Assembly: GCF_011174775.1 (NCBI RefSeq)
Contig: NZ_JAANHS010000004.1
Location: 186,001 to 250,000, forward strand
Source: Rhodobacter calidifons
GTDB lineage: Bacteria; Pseudomonadota; Alphaproteobacteria; Rhodobacterales; Rhodobacteraceae
Direction of reading: 5' to 3'
Length of the DNA: 64,000 nt
In this document: one piece after another, positions 55,765-64,000 of the stretch
How the letters are laid out: every line of letters starts with the position of its first letter
How positions within the stretch are numbered: the first letter of the stretch is position 1
Notes under the pieces: generated by a model
Told to the model about the DNA's origin: nothing
What the model saw: only the letters and a program-made list of their open reading frames with translations
The model's database searches: none
Translations under genes and position numbers: made by a program

Positions 55765-57374
55765 CAGGCATGCTCCTCGTCATGTTCCATCCAGCCGCGC
55801 AGGATCTCGATCGATTCGGTCTGCCGTTGCTCGATCAGACGGCGGAGCCGTGTTGCGGGATCCTCCGCGCTGTCATCGCCGCCGAAATCGCCGAAGCTCT
55901 CGCCCCGGCTGCCGGCAAGGGCGCCGTAGTCCAGCCCGTCATCAACCTCACCCGTCAGCGCCATCCCCTCGGCCGTCGAAACCGGCGGCAGGGCAAGCGG
56001 AGGCTCGGACACCGGAAGAGCCGGGCGGTTTGCCGAGGAAAGCACCGGGCGGATCACGAAAAGCCCAAGCACAAGCGCCACAAGCGCAAGCACCGCCGTC
56101 TGGATCATCGTCATCACGTCGATCTGCCCGAATGGAGGAAGGATGCTTGCCGATGCCTCGGTTCCGGGGGGAAGCGGAAGTTCCTGGAACTCCAGCGACT
56201 TCAGCGTCAGGACATCCCCTCGCGCCTCGTCCAGTCCCACGGCCGAGGCGACCAGTTCGCGCAGGGCGGACAGTTCTTCCTCGGACCGGGGGGCCCAGCT
56301 GCGGGTACCGTCGGCCTGCGTTGTCACCACGCCATCCACCATCACCGCCACGGTCATCCGGCGGATGGCGCCCGGATTACGCAGGATCTCGCGCTGGGTT
56401 TCCGACACTTCGTAATTCACCCGTTCCCGGGTTTCGGAGCTCTGGCTCTTGCCTTGCCCCCCCGCAGTCGCATCGCCTTCCGGCAGGTTCGAGGCAACCG
56501 TCACCGCCCCGCCCGGCTCGGTGCTTGTGCCGCTCCGCTCTTCGGTTTCCAAGGATATGGCGACCCGACCCTGAGGGTCGAACTTGCGTTCGGTGATCGA
56601 TTCACGGTCGGAGTTGAGCTCGATCGCGACTTCGACGATCGCCTTTCCCGGCCCGACGCGAGCCGAAAGCAGGCGTTCCACATTGCCCTTGATGACGGCG
56701 GCACGGTCGTCTGCATTTCCGGTTTCGATGCCCTGCACGTCGCCAGCGCCGATGAGACCGGCGACAGTATCGATGATCTGTACCGCGTCCGGAGTCATCC
56801 CCGCGACGGCGCTGGCCACGAGATGCCTGATCGCCCGCGCCTGCCCCTCGTCCAGACGTCCGGAAGCGGTGGTGAGTGTCACCGAGGCCGTCGGCTTGCC
56901 ATCCGGACGGAAGGTGCGGGTCGGGGCACTCGCGATATGGACACGCGCTGCCCTGACCTGCGGCATGGCAAGCAGGGTGCGGGCGATCTCGCCTTCCTTG
57001 GCGCGCCAGTAGGCCGCATCGAACATCTGCGACGTGGTGCCGAAGCCGGACAGCGAGTCCAGAAGCTCATAGCCGCCACCACCGGCCGCGGGCAGCCCGT
57101 CTGCGGCGAGGGCCATGCGCAGCCCGTCGCGTTGACCGACATCCACAAGGATCGAATCGCCCCTGATCTCGTAGGCCACGCCCTGCTGGTCGAGAGCCGC
57201 CACAACCTCGCCGGCGGCCGCAGGTTCAAGCCCCGCGTAAAGCAGCCCCATCTCGGGCCGACCCGCCATGCGGCTCAGCGCCAGCACGGCCGCAAACATG
57301 GCCAGCGTCGCGCCCAGGATGATGATCCGGCGGCGCAGGTCAAGCGAGGTCCAGATGGCGATCAGGTTCTGCAA
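55764..57374 (-). CDS. fliF: Flagellar MS-ring protein FliF
   Basis: A 536-residue inner-membrane ring protein: N-terminal membrane helix (LGATLAMFAAVLALSRM), ring-building motifs (MGLLYAGLEPAAAGEVVAAL, ALAADGLPAAGGGGYELLD), periplasmic region, second membrane helix (VLALVALVLGLFVIRPVL) and a cytoplasmic tail that binds FliG. Divergent from fliL with 116 bases between starts and a CtrA-like site between. Confidence 0.96.
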   Translation of the reverse strand: MQNLIAIWTSLDLRRRIIILGATLAMFAAVLALSRMAGRPEMGLLYAGLEPAAAGEVVAALDQQGVAYEIRGDSILVDVGQRDGLRMALAADGLPAAGGGGYELLDSLSGFGTTSQMFDAAYWRAKEGEIARTLLAMPQVRAARVHIASAPTRTFRPDGKPTASVTLTTASGRLDEGQARAIRHLVASAVAGMTPDAVQIIDTVAGLIGAGDVQGIETGNADDRAAVIKGNVERLLSARVGPGKAIVEVAIELNSDRESITERKFDPQGRVAISLETEERSGTSTEPGGAVTVASNLPEGDATAGGQGKSQSSETRERVNYEVSETQREILRNPGAIRRMTVAVMVDGVVTTQADGTRSWAPRSEEELSALRELVASAVGLDEARGDVLTLKSLEFQELPLPPGTEASASILPPFGQIDVMTMIQTAVLALVALVLGLFVIRPVLSSANRPALPVSEPPLALPPVSTAEGMALTGEVDDGLDYGALAGSRGESFGDFGGDDSAEDPATRLRRLIEQRQTESIEILRGWMEHDEEHA

Positions 57375-57427
57375 GTCGATTCTCCTGCTCCGGCGTTCTG
57401 CCGTGGCTCACGTTTGATCGGTTGGCC

Positions 57428-57442
57428 TTAACAATCGGTTAG
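57428..57442. promoter_or_regulatory. CtrA-like site between fliF and fliL
   Basis: TTAA-CAATCGG-TTAG differs from TTAA-N7-TTAAC at the last two bases; read the other way it is CTAA-N7-TTAA. It lies 54 bases before fliF and 49 bases before fliL, suited to control both directions. Confidence 0.55.
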
Positions 57443-57490
57443 TGACCTTTGATCTATCTTCGTTCGCATCCCGAAGTGGAGGTGAAGATC

Positions 57491-57970
57491 ATGGCAACGG
57501 CAGAAGCCACACTGGAAGAGCCGCCGAAGAAGCGGTCGAAGAAGCCGCTTCTGATCGGCCTCGTACTGGCGCTCGTCCTTGGCGGTGGCGGCTTTTACGC
57601 CACGTTTTCAGGCCTGCTTCTGGGCAGCAGCGGCCACCCGCCGGCCAAGCACGGACCCGGCCCGTTAACCGGGATCGACTTCGTTCCGCTGCCGACGATC
57701 GTCATCTCGCTGGGCCCCGATTCGGGAAGCGATCACCTGCGTTTCACCGCCCAGCTCGAGGTGGTGGACCAAGCAGCGGCGGATGTCGCCAAGTTGTCAC
57801 CCCGGATCCTTGACGTGATCAACAGCTATCTGCGCGCGATCGATACCGCATCGATCGAAAATCCGCAGGCGATGGCACGGCTCAGGTCGCAGATGCTGCG
57901 CCGCATCCAGGTCGTCTCCGGCGAGGGTCGGGTGCGCGACCTTCTGATCACCGAATTCGTTCTGAACTGA
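57491..57970 (+). CDS. fliL: Flagellar basal body-associated protein FliL
   Basis: A 159-residue single-pass membrane protein: charged start (PPKKRSKK), helix LLIGLVLALVLGGGGFYATF, then a stomatin-like periplasmic domain (VPLPTIVISLG ... LLITEFVLN). Surrounds the stator and supports torque. GGAGG lies eight bases before ATG 57491; the in-frame ATT/ATG further up lacks a site. First gene of the rightward flagellar unit. Confidence 0.92.
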   Translation: MATAEATLEEPPKKRSKKPLLIGLVLALVLGGGGFYATFSGLLLGSSGHPPAKHGPGPLTGIDFVPLPTIVISLGPDSGSDHLRFTAQLEVVDQAAADVAKLSPRILDVINSYLRAIDTASIENPQAMARLRSQMLRRIQVVSGEGRVRDLLITEFVLN

Positions 57971-57981
57971 GGCCGGAACCC

Positions 57982-58380
57982 ATGGACCTGATCTCGGATA
58001 TCCTCCTTGTGGCCGGCTCCTTCGGGGCTGCCATCTACTGCTACGTCCTCTCGAACCGCCTGAAGCGCTTCACGACACTCGAATCCGGGATGGGCGGAGC
58101 AATTGCCGTCCTGTCCGCCGAGGTCGACGACATGACGGTCGCGCTCGAGAGGGCGCGCGGGGCGGCCAATGGCTCCGCCGAAAGCCTTGAGGCCCTGACG
58201 ACCCGCGGAGAGGCGGTCGCCCGCAAGCTGGAACTTCTGGTCGCCTCCCTGCACGATCTGCCCGACGGCGACCCTGCCGCCCAACCGGCCTCTGGCGCTG
58301 ACCCGTCGCCGGAGACAGAGCGCCGCCTGCGCGTGGTGCGCCGCCGCACGCCGCGCACGTCGCTTGAGGCCGCAGAATGA
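57982..58380 (+). CDS. Unknown small membrane protein in flagellar operon
   Basis: A 132-residue protein with an N-terminal membrane helix (MDLISDILLVAGSFGAAIYC) followed by a coiled-coil-like segment (AVLSAEVDDMTVALERARGA, through about residue 95) and a basic, Arg-rich C terminus. No family recognised. It is 11 bases after fliL and overlaps the motE-like gene by four bases (ATGA), so it is part of the operon and may be a motor or export accessory. Confidence 0.75.
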   Translation: MDLISDILLVAGSFGAAIYCYVLSNRLKRFTTLESGMGGAIAVLSAEVDDMTVALERARGAANGSAESLEALTTRGEAVARKLELLVASLHDLPDGDPAAQPASGADPSPETERRLRVVRRRTPRTSLEAAE

Positions 58381-58940
58381 GCCGCCGTCTGGGACGTGGC
58401 GCGTTGTTCGTCGTGGCGATGCTGTTTGCATCGTCTGGCGCCCTGCGCCTTGGATCGGGGATCGGTTCCGCCCTCGCAAAGTCGGAACCTTCAGGCGAAA
58501 TGGCTCCGATGGTTGGGGATGCCGCCCGGTGCGACATGCCCAGTGCACTTGCCCAGGCTCTTGCACTTCGCGAAGAACGCGTTGCCGCACAGGAGGCCGC
58601 ACTCAAGGATCGGCTGGCCGCACTTGCACTTGCCGATGCGGCAATCACCCGGCGCCTTGAAGAGCTTCGATCCGTCGAAGAGGAGCTGAAGGCGACGCTC
58701 GCCCTGGCTGATGGCGCGGCCGAGGAGGATATCCAGAAGCTCACGGCGGTATACCAGGCGATGAAGCCGAAGGATGCGGCCGCACTGTTCGAAACCATGT
58801 CCCCCGAATTCGCCGCCGGCTTCCTTGGCCGGATGCCGCCCGAGTCCGCGGCCGCCATCCTGTCGGGAATGTCAGCCGAAGCCGCCTATGGCGTAAGCGT
58901 CATCGTGGCCGGGCGCAATGCAAGCGTCCCCAAGAACTAG
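58377..58940 (+). CDS. motE: MotE-like flagellar/periplasmic chaperone
   Basis: A 187-residue protein with N-terminal membrane/signal segment (ALFVVAMLFASSGALRLGSG), a long coiled coil (about residues 65-115) and the MgtE-N-like tail typical of MotE: VYQAMKPKDAAALFETMSPE and FLGRMPPESAAAILSGMS. In Sinorhizobium meliloti MotE is a specific chaperone of periplasmic MotC. ATGA overlap with the preceding gene. The stop is followed by 68 bases with a TTAACC half-site before motA. Confidence 0.82.
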   Translation: MSRRLGRGALFVVAMLFASSGALRLGSGIGSALAKSEPSGEMAPMVGDAARCDMPSALAQALALREERVAAQEAALKDRLAALALADAAITRRLEELRSVEEELKATLALADGAAEEDIQKLTAVYQAMKPKDAAALFETMSPEFAAGFLGRMPPESAAAILSGMSAEAAYGVSVIVAGRNASVPKN

Positions 58941-59008
58941 CTGCCGCTCAGAGAGTGTTAACCGGGCGGACCGATACTTTCCGCTGAAACTGCGAACAGG
59001 ACCTTCCC

Positions 59009-59878
59009 ATGCTCGGCTTCGTCGGCATCGCCGTTATCCTCGTCATGGTGTTTGGCGGCTATGTGATGGCCGGCGGCAAGATGGGCATCATCCTCAAGGC
59101 CCTGCCATTCGAGATGATCATGATCGGCGGGGCCGCGATCGGGGCCTTCCTGATCTCGAATGACATGTCTGGCGTGAAGCAGACGATGAAGGACATCGGC
59201 AAGGTCTTCAAGGGCCCGAAATGGAAGCCGGAGGATTACCGCGACCTTCTGTGCCTCCTGTTCGAGCTGATCCGCCTGGCCCGTGCCAACCCGGTCGCGC
59301 TGGAGGAGCATATCGAGTCCCCGGAGACCTCGGCCATCATCGGAAAATACCCGCGCATCCAGCATGACCATGAGGCGATGGATCTCATCTGCGACACGCT
59401 GCGGGCGGCCTCGATGAACTACGACGATCCGCATCAGGTGGAAGAGGTTCTGGACAAGCGGATGGAAGCCACGCTGAGCCATGCAATGCACTCCAGCCAT
59501 GCCTTGCAGACCGTGGCAGATGGCTTGCCGGCTCTCGGCATCGTTGCGGCCGTGCTTGGCGTGATCAAGACCATGGGGGCGATCGATCAGCCTCCCGAGG
59601 TCTTGGGCAAGATGATCGGCGGTGCCCTGGTCGGGACCTTCCTCGGCGTCTTTCTGGCCTACGGCCTGATGGGTCCATTCGCGGCACGGGTGAAAACGGT
59701 GGTCGAGGAGGACATCCACTTCTATCAACTGATCCGCGAGGTCCTGATTGCGAACCTGCACCGGCATCCGGCCAATATCTGCATCGAGGTCGGACGCCAG
59801 AACACGCCGCACCATGTCCGGCCCGGCTTCAGCGATCTCGAGGAGGCCATGCGGAACCTGAAGCAGGAGGCCGCATGA
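59009..59878 (+). CDS. motA: Flagellar motor stator protein MotA
   Basis: A 289-residue proton-channel stator subunit with four membrane helices: LGFVGIAVILVMVFGGYVMA, LKALPFEMIMIGGAAIGAFL, VADGLPALGIVAAVLGVIKT and GALVGTFLGVFLAYGLMGPF, and the cytoplasmic loop with conserved Arg/Glu (LIRLARANPVALEEHIESP). ATG 59009. No motB follows; the next gene overlaps by four bases and encodes an unknown exported protein. motB must lie elsewhere. Confidence 0.95.
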   Translation: MLGFVGIAVILVMVFGGYVMAGGKMGIILKALPFEMIMIGGAAIGAFLISNDMSGVKQTMKDIGKVFKGPKWKPEDYRDLLCLLFELIRLARANPVALEEHIESPETSAIIGKYPRIQHDHEAMDLICDTLRAASMNYDDPHQVEEVLDKRMEATLSHAMHSSHALQTVADGLPALGIVAAVLGVIKTMGAIDQPPEVLGKMIGGALVGTFLGVFLAYGLMGPFAARVKTVVEEDIHFYQLIREVLIANLHRHPANICIEVGRQNTPHHVRPGFSDLEEAMRNLKQEAA

Positions 59879-62046
59879 TTCGCCCGGCGCTGATCCTGTT
59901 GAGCCTTGCCGCGCCTGCGGCGGGCGAAACGGCCCGGGTCTATTCCGGCGAACACGGAGACTTCACCCGCCTTGTGATCGAGCTTCCGAACGGGTCCGAC
60001 TGGCTGCTTGGGCGCACCGAGGATGGATATGCGTTCGCCACGAAGGATGCAGCGCAGCCGGACTACGATCTTGCGGGGGTCTGGCGGCGCATCTCGCGTG
60101 CGCGCGCTTCCGCGATCCTCAAGGATCCGGGCACCGGCGCACTTCGCCTGAGCCTGGGCTGCGACTGCCACATCACTCCGTTCGAATTTCGTCCCGGTGT
60201 CGTCGTTCTGGACATCCGGCCCGGAGCGGCCCCGAAAGGATCGGAGTTCGAGGTCGCGTTTGACGGCCAGAGAAAGGGCGCGGCTGAATCGGATCAACCG
60301 CAGCCGGCTGGTGGACCCGTGCAAGACTACACCTGGCTTGACACCCGCGCCACGACGACCGTCCCCAATCACACGCCGTCACCGTTGCCACTGCCGCTTG
60401 CGACGGGTGGGGTCTCACTGGAACCTCTCCGAAATGAACTTCTCGAGCAGCTGGCGCGCGGCGCGGCGGAGGGAATTGTCGATCTGGGGCTGCCGGCCAA
60501 GGCATCGGGAAAGACGCAGGCCGCGTCAGAGGATCTGCCGTGGTCCGGCATCCGCATCGGCGAGCAGCCTGGCCTCGCCACCAGGTTGCCCAACCCCTTT
60601 GAGAATGAACGAGAATCCGACCCTGCCTGCACGCCTGAGCCCCTTCTGGACATTGCCGCCTGGGGGGAGGCGCTTTCGCCGCTGGACATCCTGGCTTCGG
60701 CAAGATCGGGATTGCATGGCGAGTTCGATATTGCCGACCCGGATGCTGTCCTGCGCTCGGTCCGTCTGCATCTTCACCTTGGCTTCGGCGCAGAGGCCAT
60801 TCAGATGACAGAACTTGTCAGCGATGCGGCTGAAGCCGAGCCGTTGTCCATCTACAAGTCGATGGGTCGTATCATCGACGGCGAACCCGATCCTGCGACG
60901 CCCTTCGCGGGAATGCTGGACTGCGATGGACCGGCGGCCCTCTGGGCCGCTCTTGCCCGGGATCGGCTGCCACGAGGGCCCGGCGTAAACCGGGCGGCCA
61001 TCCTGCGCGCGTTCCAGTCCCTGCCGTCGCATTTGCGCAGTCATCTCGGAAGCGGACTTGCCGACCGCTTCCTTGCGATCGACGACGCCGACGCTGCCAG
61101 GATGATCCGCGATGCGATGTCTCGGGCACCGCAGGTCGAGGCAAAGACGATTGCCCTGCTGGACGCGTCGAACAGCCTGCACCGTGGCGACATCGAAGCT
61201 GCCAGACGCCACGCCGCCGAGGCCGTGGCTCTGGACGGAAATCAGGCGACCAGCCTTGTGACGCTTGTCGAGGCGCATTTCCAGGACCAGAAACCGCTGG
61301 CCGCAGAGATACCCGAGACATTGCGCGCGCTTCGGGGTGAGATCGGGGCCTCGGAACTGGGCGCGAAGGTCGACCGCGCCATTGTCCTGTCCCTGGCCCT
61401 GTCGGGTCAGATGGACGCGGCTTTCAGCTCTGGGGAAGCAGTGGGCAAGGTGCTTGCGGATCTTTGGAATGTTGCAGCGTCGCGCGCGGACGATGATTCG
61501 TTTCTGCGCCACGCGGTTCTGCCGACAGGCAACCAGCCCCCGGCACTTCCCCAGGATCTTGCCTTGAACATCGCTGTTCGCCTGCTGGATCTCGGGTTTC
61601 CTGATGCTGCCCTTGCCTGGATCGGGCCGGTGTCAACTAGGGACACCGCGAGCCGCAGGTTAGCCGCGGCGCGCGCGCAGCTCGGACGGGGTGACGCACG
61701 CGCCGCACTTCAGCTTCTGGAAGGATTGAACGGTGCTGAAAGCGAGTCGGTCCGTGCCGCCGCTCTTTTTCAGCTGGATGACCTTCCACAGGCAGCATCC
61801 GCATTGCGGGCAGCGCGAAGACCGGACGACGCGATCCGGGTCGAACTTTGGCAGGGCAAGGATCCCGCCACCGAGTCGGACGTGTCGTCCGTCTGGAAGG
61901 ACCCGGCCCTGTCACCTTCGGCCAGTGCGCCGGCTGGCGAGACCGGATTGCTTGGCCGCGCCGCAACAAGCGTGGACGCCAGCATGGCCGCGCGCGCTGC
62001 CGTCGAGACCTTGCTTCGCTCAGTGCCTCAGCCGTCGGGCAACTGA
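59875..62046 (+). CDS. Large exported protein of unknown function in flagellar operon (MotC candidate)
   Basis: The 723-residue protein starts with a short signal peptide (PALILLSLAAPAAGE). Residues ~20-120 form a beta-rich domain (RVYSGEHGDFTRLVIELPNG, an AMIN-like pattern). From ~250 to the end it is alpha-helical with TPR-like units (e.g. NSLHRGDIEAARRHAAEAVA, RLAAARAQLGRGDARAALQL). ATGA overlap with motA. Its place next to motA and a MotE-like chaperone, periplasmic export and helical repeats make it a candidate functional counterpart of rhizobial MotC; sequence alone does not prove this. Confidence 0.75.
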   Translation: MIRPALILLSLAAPAAGETARVYSGEHGDFTRLVIELPNGSDWLLGRTEDGYAFATKDAAQPDYDLAGVWRRISRARASAILKDPGTGALRLSLGCDCHITPFEFRPGVVVLDIRPGAAPKGSEFEVAFDGQRKGAAESDQPQPAGGPVQDYTWLDTRATTTVPNHTPSPLPLPLATGGVSLEPLRNELLEQLARGAAEGIVDLGLPAKASGKTQAASEDLPWSGIRIGEQPGLATRLPNPFENERESDPACTPEPLLDIAAWGEALSPLDILASARSGLHGEFDIADPDAVLRSVRLHLHLGFGAEAIQMTELVSDAAEAEPLSIYKSMGRIIDGEPDPATPFAGMLDCDGPAALWAALARDRLPRGPGVNRAAILRAFQSLPSHLRSHLGSGLADRFLAIDDADAARMIRDAMSRAPQVEAKTIALLDASNSLHRGDIEAARRHAAEAVALDGNQATSLVTLVEAHFQDQKPLAAEIPETLRALRGEIGASELGAKVDRAIVLSLALSGQMDAAFSSGEAVGKVLADLWNVAASRADDDSFLRHAVLPTGNQPPALPQDLALNIAVRLLDLGFPDAALAWIGPVSTRDTASRRLAAARAQLGRGDARAALQLLEGLNGAESESVRAAALFQLDDLPQAASALRAARRPDDAIRVELWQGKDPATESDVSSVWKDPALSPSASAPAGETGLLGRAATSVDASMAARAAVETLLRSVPQPSGN

Positions 62047-62051
62047 CGTTG

Positions 62052-62067
62052 CTAACGAACCATAAAC
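62052..62067 (+). promoter_or_regulatory. Weak CtrA-like site before the transglycosylase gene
   Basis: CTAA-CGAACCA-TAAAC matches seven of nine fixed CtrA bases. It lies in the 90-bp gap between the 723-aa gene and the transglycosylase gene. Confidence 0.35.
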
Positions 62068-62136
62068 CATTGCCCGATAGGGTCTTTTCCAACTCGGGCA
62101 GGATGCCCGCACCGCCATGCGCGAAACAGGACGATG

Positions 62137-62808
62137 ATGCCTTTCCGTCGACAGTCTGTTGTCAAGTTGTTCCTGACGCTGACCGTTCCGGTACTGATCT
62201 CCGGTCCTGGGCGATCCATGGGCAATCCCGCCGAACTCTGTCGCGAGGCGGCGCACCAGGCGGCGAAGCGGACCGGGGTGCCCTATGCGGTTCTTCTGGC
62301 CGTCACGACGCTGGAAAGCGGACGCAACAATCAACCCTGGCCCTGGGCCGTGAACTTCGGCGGGAACGGACAGTGGTTCGACAGCCCGGGTGAGGCTGCG
62401 GCAAGCGTCCGTCAAGCACTGCTTGACGGCGCAACGAATATCGACCTCGGCTGTTTCCAGCTGAACTATCGCTGGCATGCGTCAGCCTTCGCTTCACTTG
62501 AAGACATGCTGGATCCGCTTCAGAACGCCCGTTACGCGGCAGAGTTCCTTGCGCAGCATTACGCACGAACCGGAGACTGGGCGCTGGCAGCGGCGGCCTA
62601 CCATTCGGCCACGCCAGAGCATGCCCGGGTCTATCAGGCAAGGTTCGAGGCGACCTATGCGCGCGTTTCACCGGACGATCCGCGGGTCGCCGTCACCGCA
62701 AAGGAACGAAAGAACAGCTTTCCGCTGCTGCTTGCAGGAACCGCGGGTCGGAACGGCTCGTTGTTTTCCTCGACCGACCGTCTCCGTCCATTGATCGGGG
62801 GCCCGTGA
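62137..62808 (+). CDS. Flagellar lytic transglycosylase (SltF-like)
   Basis: A 223-residue exported SLT-domain muramidase. Signal segment (LFLTLTVPVLISG), catalytic Glu in AVTTLESGRNN, glycan-binding NIDLGCFQLNYRWH and AAAAYHSATPEHARVY. R. sphaeroides SltF is a comparable Sec-exported enzyme that opens peptidoglycan for the rod. ATG 62137 is chosen (AGGA at five-base spacing); 62134 is also in frame. It ends one base before the flhA start. Confidence 0.85.
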   Translation: MPFRRQSVVKLFLTLTVPVLISGPGRSMGNPAELCREAAHQAAKRTGVPYAVLLAVTTLESGRNNQPWPWAVNFGGNGQWFDSPGEAAASVRQALLDGATNIDLGCFQLNYRWHASAFASLEDMLDPLQNARYAAEFLAQHYARTGDWALAAAAYHSATPEHARVYQARFEATYARVSPDDPRVAVTAKERKNSFPLLLAGTAGRNGSLFSSTDRLRPLIGGP

Positions 62809-62809
62809 G

Positions 62810-64000
62810 ATGGGCCTGGACTTCTCCCTCCAATCACTGCTCCGCCCTACGATCCTGCTGGCGATCGGACTGATGGCCGTCATTGTCATGATGATCCTTC
62901 CGGTGCCGTCATGGCTTCTGGACATCGGTCTGGCGCTTTCGTTTGCCCTGGCGATCCTGATGCTGACGGTAACCCTGTTCATCGACCGCCCGCTGGATTT
63001 CTCGGCCTTCCCGACCATCCTTCTCGCCTCCCTGCTGCTGCGGCTGGCGCTGAACGTCTCTTCCACCAAGCTCATCATCGGCCAGGGTCACACCGGAACC
63101 GATGCCGCCGGTCATGTGATCGAGGGCTTTGCCCAGTTCATCATGGGGGGCGATCTGATCCTTGGCCTGGTGATCTTCATCGTTCTTCTGATCGTGAACT
63201 TCATCGTCATCACCAAGGGCGCAGGCCGCATGGCCGAGGTGGGTGCCCGTTTCGCCCTGGACGGGATGCCGGGACGGCAGCTGGCCATCGATGCAGACAT
63301 GTCGGCCGGGGCGATCGATCACGCCGAAGCAAAGCAGCGCCGGGAACAGGAGCTTGCCGAGACGACCTTCTTCGGCTCGCTCGACGGTGCATCGAAATTC
63401 GTGAAGGGCGACGCGATTGCCGGCCTGTTGATCACCACGCTCAACATCATCATGGGGCTGGTCGTCGGAATCTTCATCCATGGTGTCGACGCGAGGACTG
63501 CGATCGAAACCTACACCATCCTGACCGTCGGAGATGGCCTGGTCAGCCAGATACCGGCCGTCATCATCTCGGTCGCGGCAGCCCTTCTGCTCGCGAAGGG
63601 CAGTCAGAAAGGGGCGGCAGATGTGTCGTTCTTCGCACAACTCGGCCGGTATCCCGGGGCTTTGGGCACGGTCGCGGCCTTGATGGCGCTTTTCGCGCTG
63701 GTCCCGGGCATGCCCTTTGTGCCCTTCATGCTGGCGGCCATCGCCCTTGGTGCCGTCGCCTATTTCCGATCCCAGCCGGAACCGAGATCAGAAGCGACCG
63801 ATTTGCAGACGCTCGAGGCACCCAGACCAAAATCGCTGGGCGATCTGCTGGACTTCGATGAAATCCACATCGAGTTCGCCCCGAATCTCGTGGCGATGGT
63901 TCTTGATCCGGCCACGGGGCTGGACAGCCGCATTGCCAACATGCGGAACCATGTGGCCACGTCCTTCGGCCTGATCCTTCCCGAAATCCGCCTGACCGAC
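62810..64000 (+). CDS. flhA: Flagellar export protein FlhA (cut by window end)
   Basis: The first 397 residues of the export-gate protein, open at the window end. Seven to eight membrane helices, the FHIPEP-region RPLDFSAFPTILLASLLL and RLALNVSSTKLIIGQG, the conserved cytoplasmic loop with GARFALDGMPGRQLAIDADM, and VGDGLVSQIPAVIISVAAAL. The cytoplasmic nonamer-ring domain starts near residue 335 and is truncated. ATG 62810 follows GTGAG with one base after the preceding stop. Confidence 0.96.
   Translation, partial: MGLDFSLQSLLRPTILLAIGLMAVIVMMILPVPSWLLDIGLALSFALAILMLTVTLFIDRPLDFSAFPTILLASLLLRLALNVSSTKLIIGQGHTGTDAAGHVIEGFAQFIMGGDLILGLVIFIVLLIVNFIVITKGAGRMAEVGARFALDGMPGRQLAIDADMSAGAIDHAEAKQRREQELAETTFFGSLDGASKFVKGDAIAGLLITTLNIIMGLVVGIFIHGVDARTAIETYTILTVGDGLVSQIPAVIISVAAALLLAKGSQKGAADVSFFAQLGRYPGALGTVAALMALFALVPGMPFVPFMLAAIALGAVAYFRSQPEPRSEATDLQTLEAPRPKSLGDLLDFDEIHIEFAPNLVAMVLDPATGLDSRIANMRNHVATSFGLILPEIRLTD

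Overview
The window is about 64 kb of high-GC alphaproteobacterial chromosome. It most resembles the Rhodobacter group (Rhodobacter/Cereibacter and relatives, family Paracoccaceae/Rhodobacteraceae). Supporting markers are the redox-control locus regB / senC-regA-hvrA, a bciA-type divinyl (bacterio)chlorophyllide reductase, a solitary DUF2853 gene, the etfQO-TPR-ispE gene string, and an alphaproteobacterial flagellar cluster with CtrA-like sites. I see no tRNA, rRNA, prophage, insertion sequence or CRISPR array. Gene density is high, with many 1-8 base start/stop overlaps.

1-9.4 kb: end of a D-xylose ABC transporter ATPase followed by overlapping xylB and xylA, a pair of CCCGGG palindromes, a GH3 glycosidase, an acetolactate-synthase-like ThDP enzyme, a DUF4202 protein, a convergent YihY/BrkB membrane protein and an aldo/keto reductase. 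9.5-20.5 kb: an exported phytase-esterase-like protein with a hairpin over its ribosome-binding site; a nitrogen-assimilation unit gltD / exported unknown protein / gltB preceded by three 15-bp palindromic operators; two SDR dehydrogenases that look like L-fucose dehydrogenase and 2-keto-3-deoxy-L-fuconate dehydrogenase; a mostly empty 555-bp stretch; a DUF2853 protein.

20.6-26.9 kb: ahcY divergent from an HD-domain hydrolase, a 52-aa DUF1127-like gene divergent from a GcvA-type LysR regulator, then hvrA, regA, senC and divergent regB (global redox control). 27.0-40.7 kb: a PAS-only membrane protein behind a perfect CtrA box, then tsaE, amgK, murU, addB and addA in tight overlap, trxA with a terminator, bciA, and pnp with a strong terminator. 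40.7-49.4 kb: a decayed LysR gene, marR-iorA-iorB (indolepyruvate:ferredoxin oxidoreductase), a decayed FAD oxidoreductase fragment, a cyclase-family hydrolase, a 1-Cys peroxiredoxin, an unknown two-TM protein and greA. 49.6-54.0 kb: etfQO, an exported TPR protein and ispE.

54.2-64.0 kb: a flagellar cluster. fliF-fliH-fliN-fliP run leftward; fliL, an unknown 132-aa protein, a MotE-like protein, motA, a 723-aa exported unknown protein, a lytic transglycosylase and flhA (cut by the window end) run rightward. A CtrA-like site lies between fliF and fliL and a weaker one before the transglycosylase gene. The 723-aa protein, encoded with motA and a MotE-like protein but without motB, is the most promising unexplained component.
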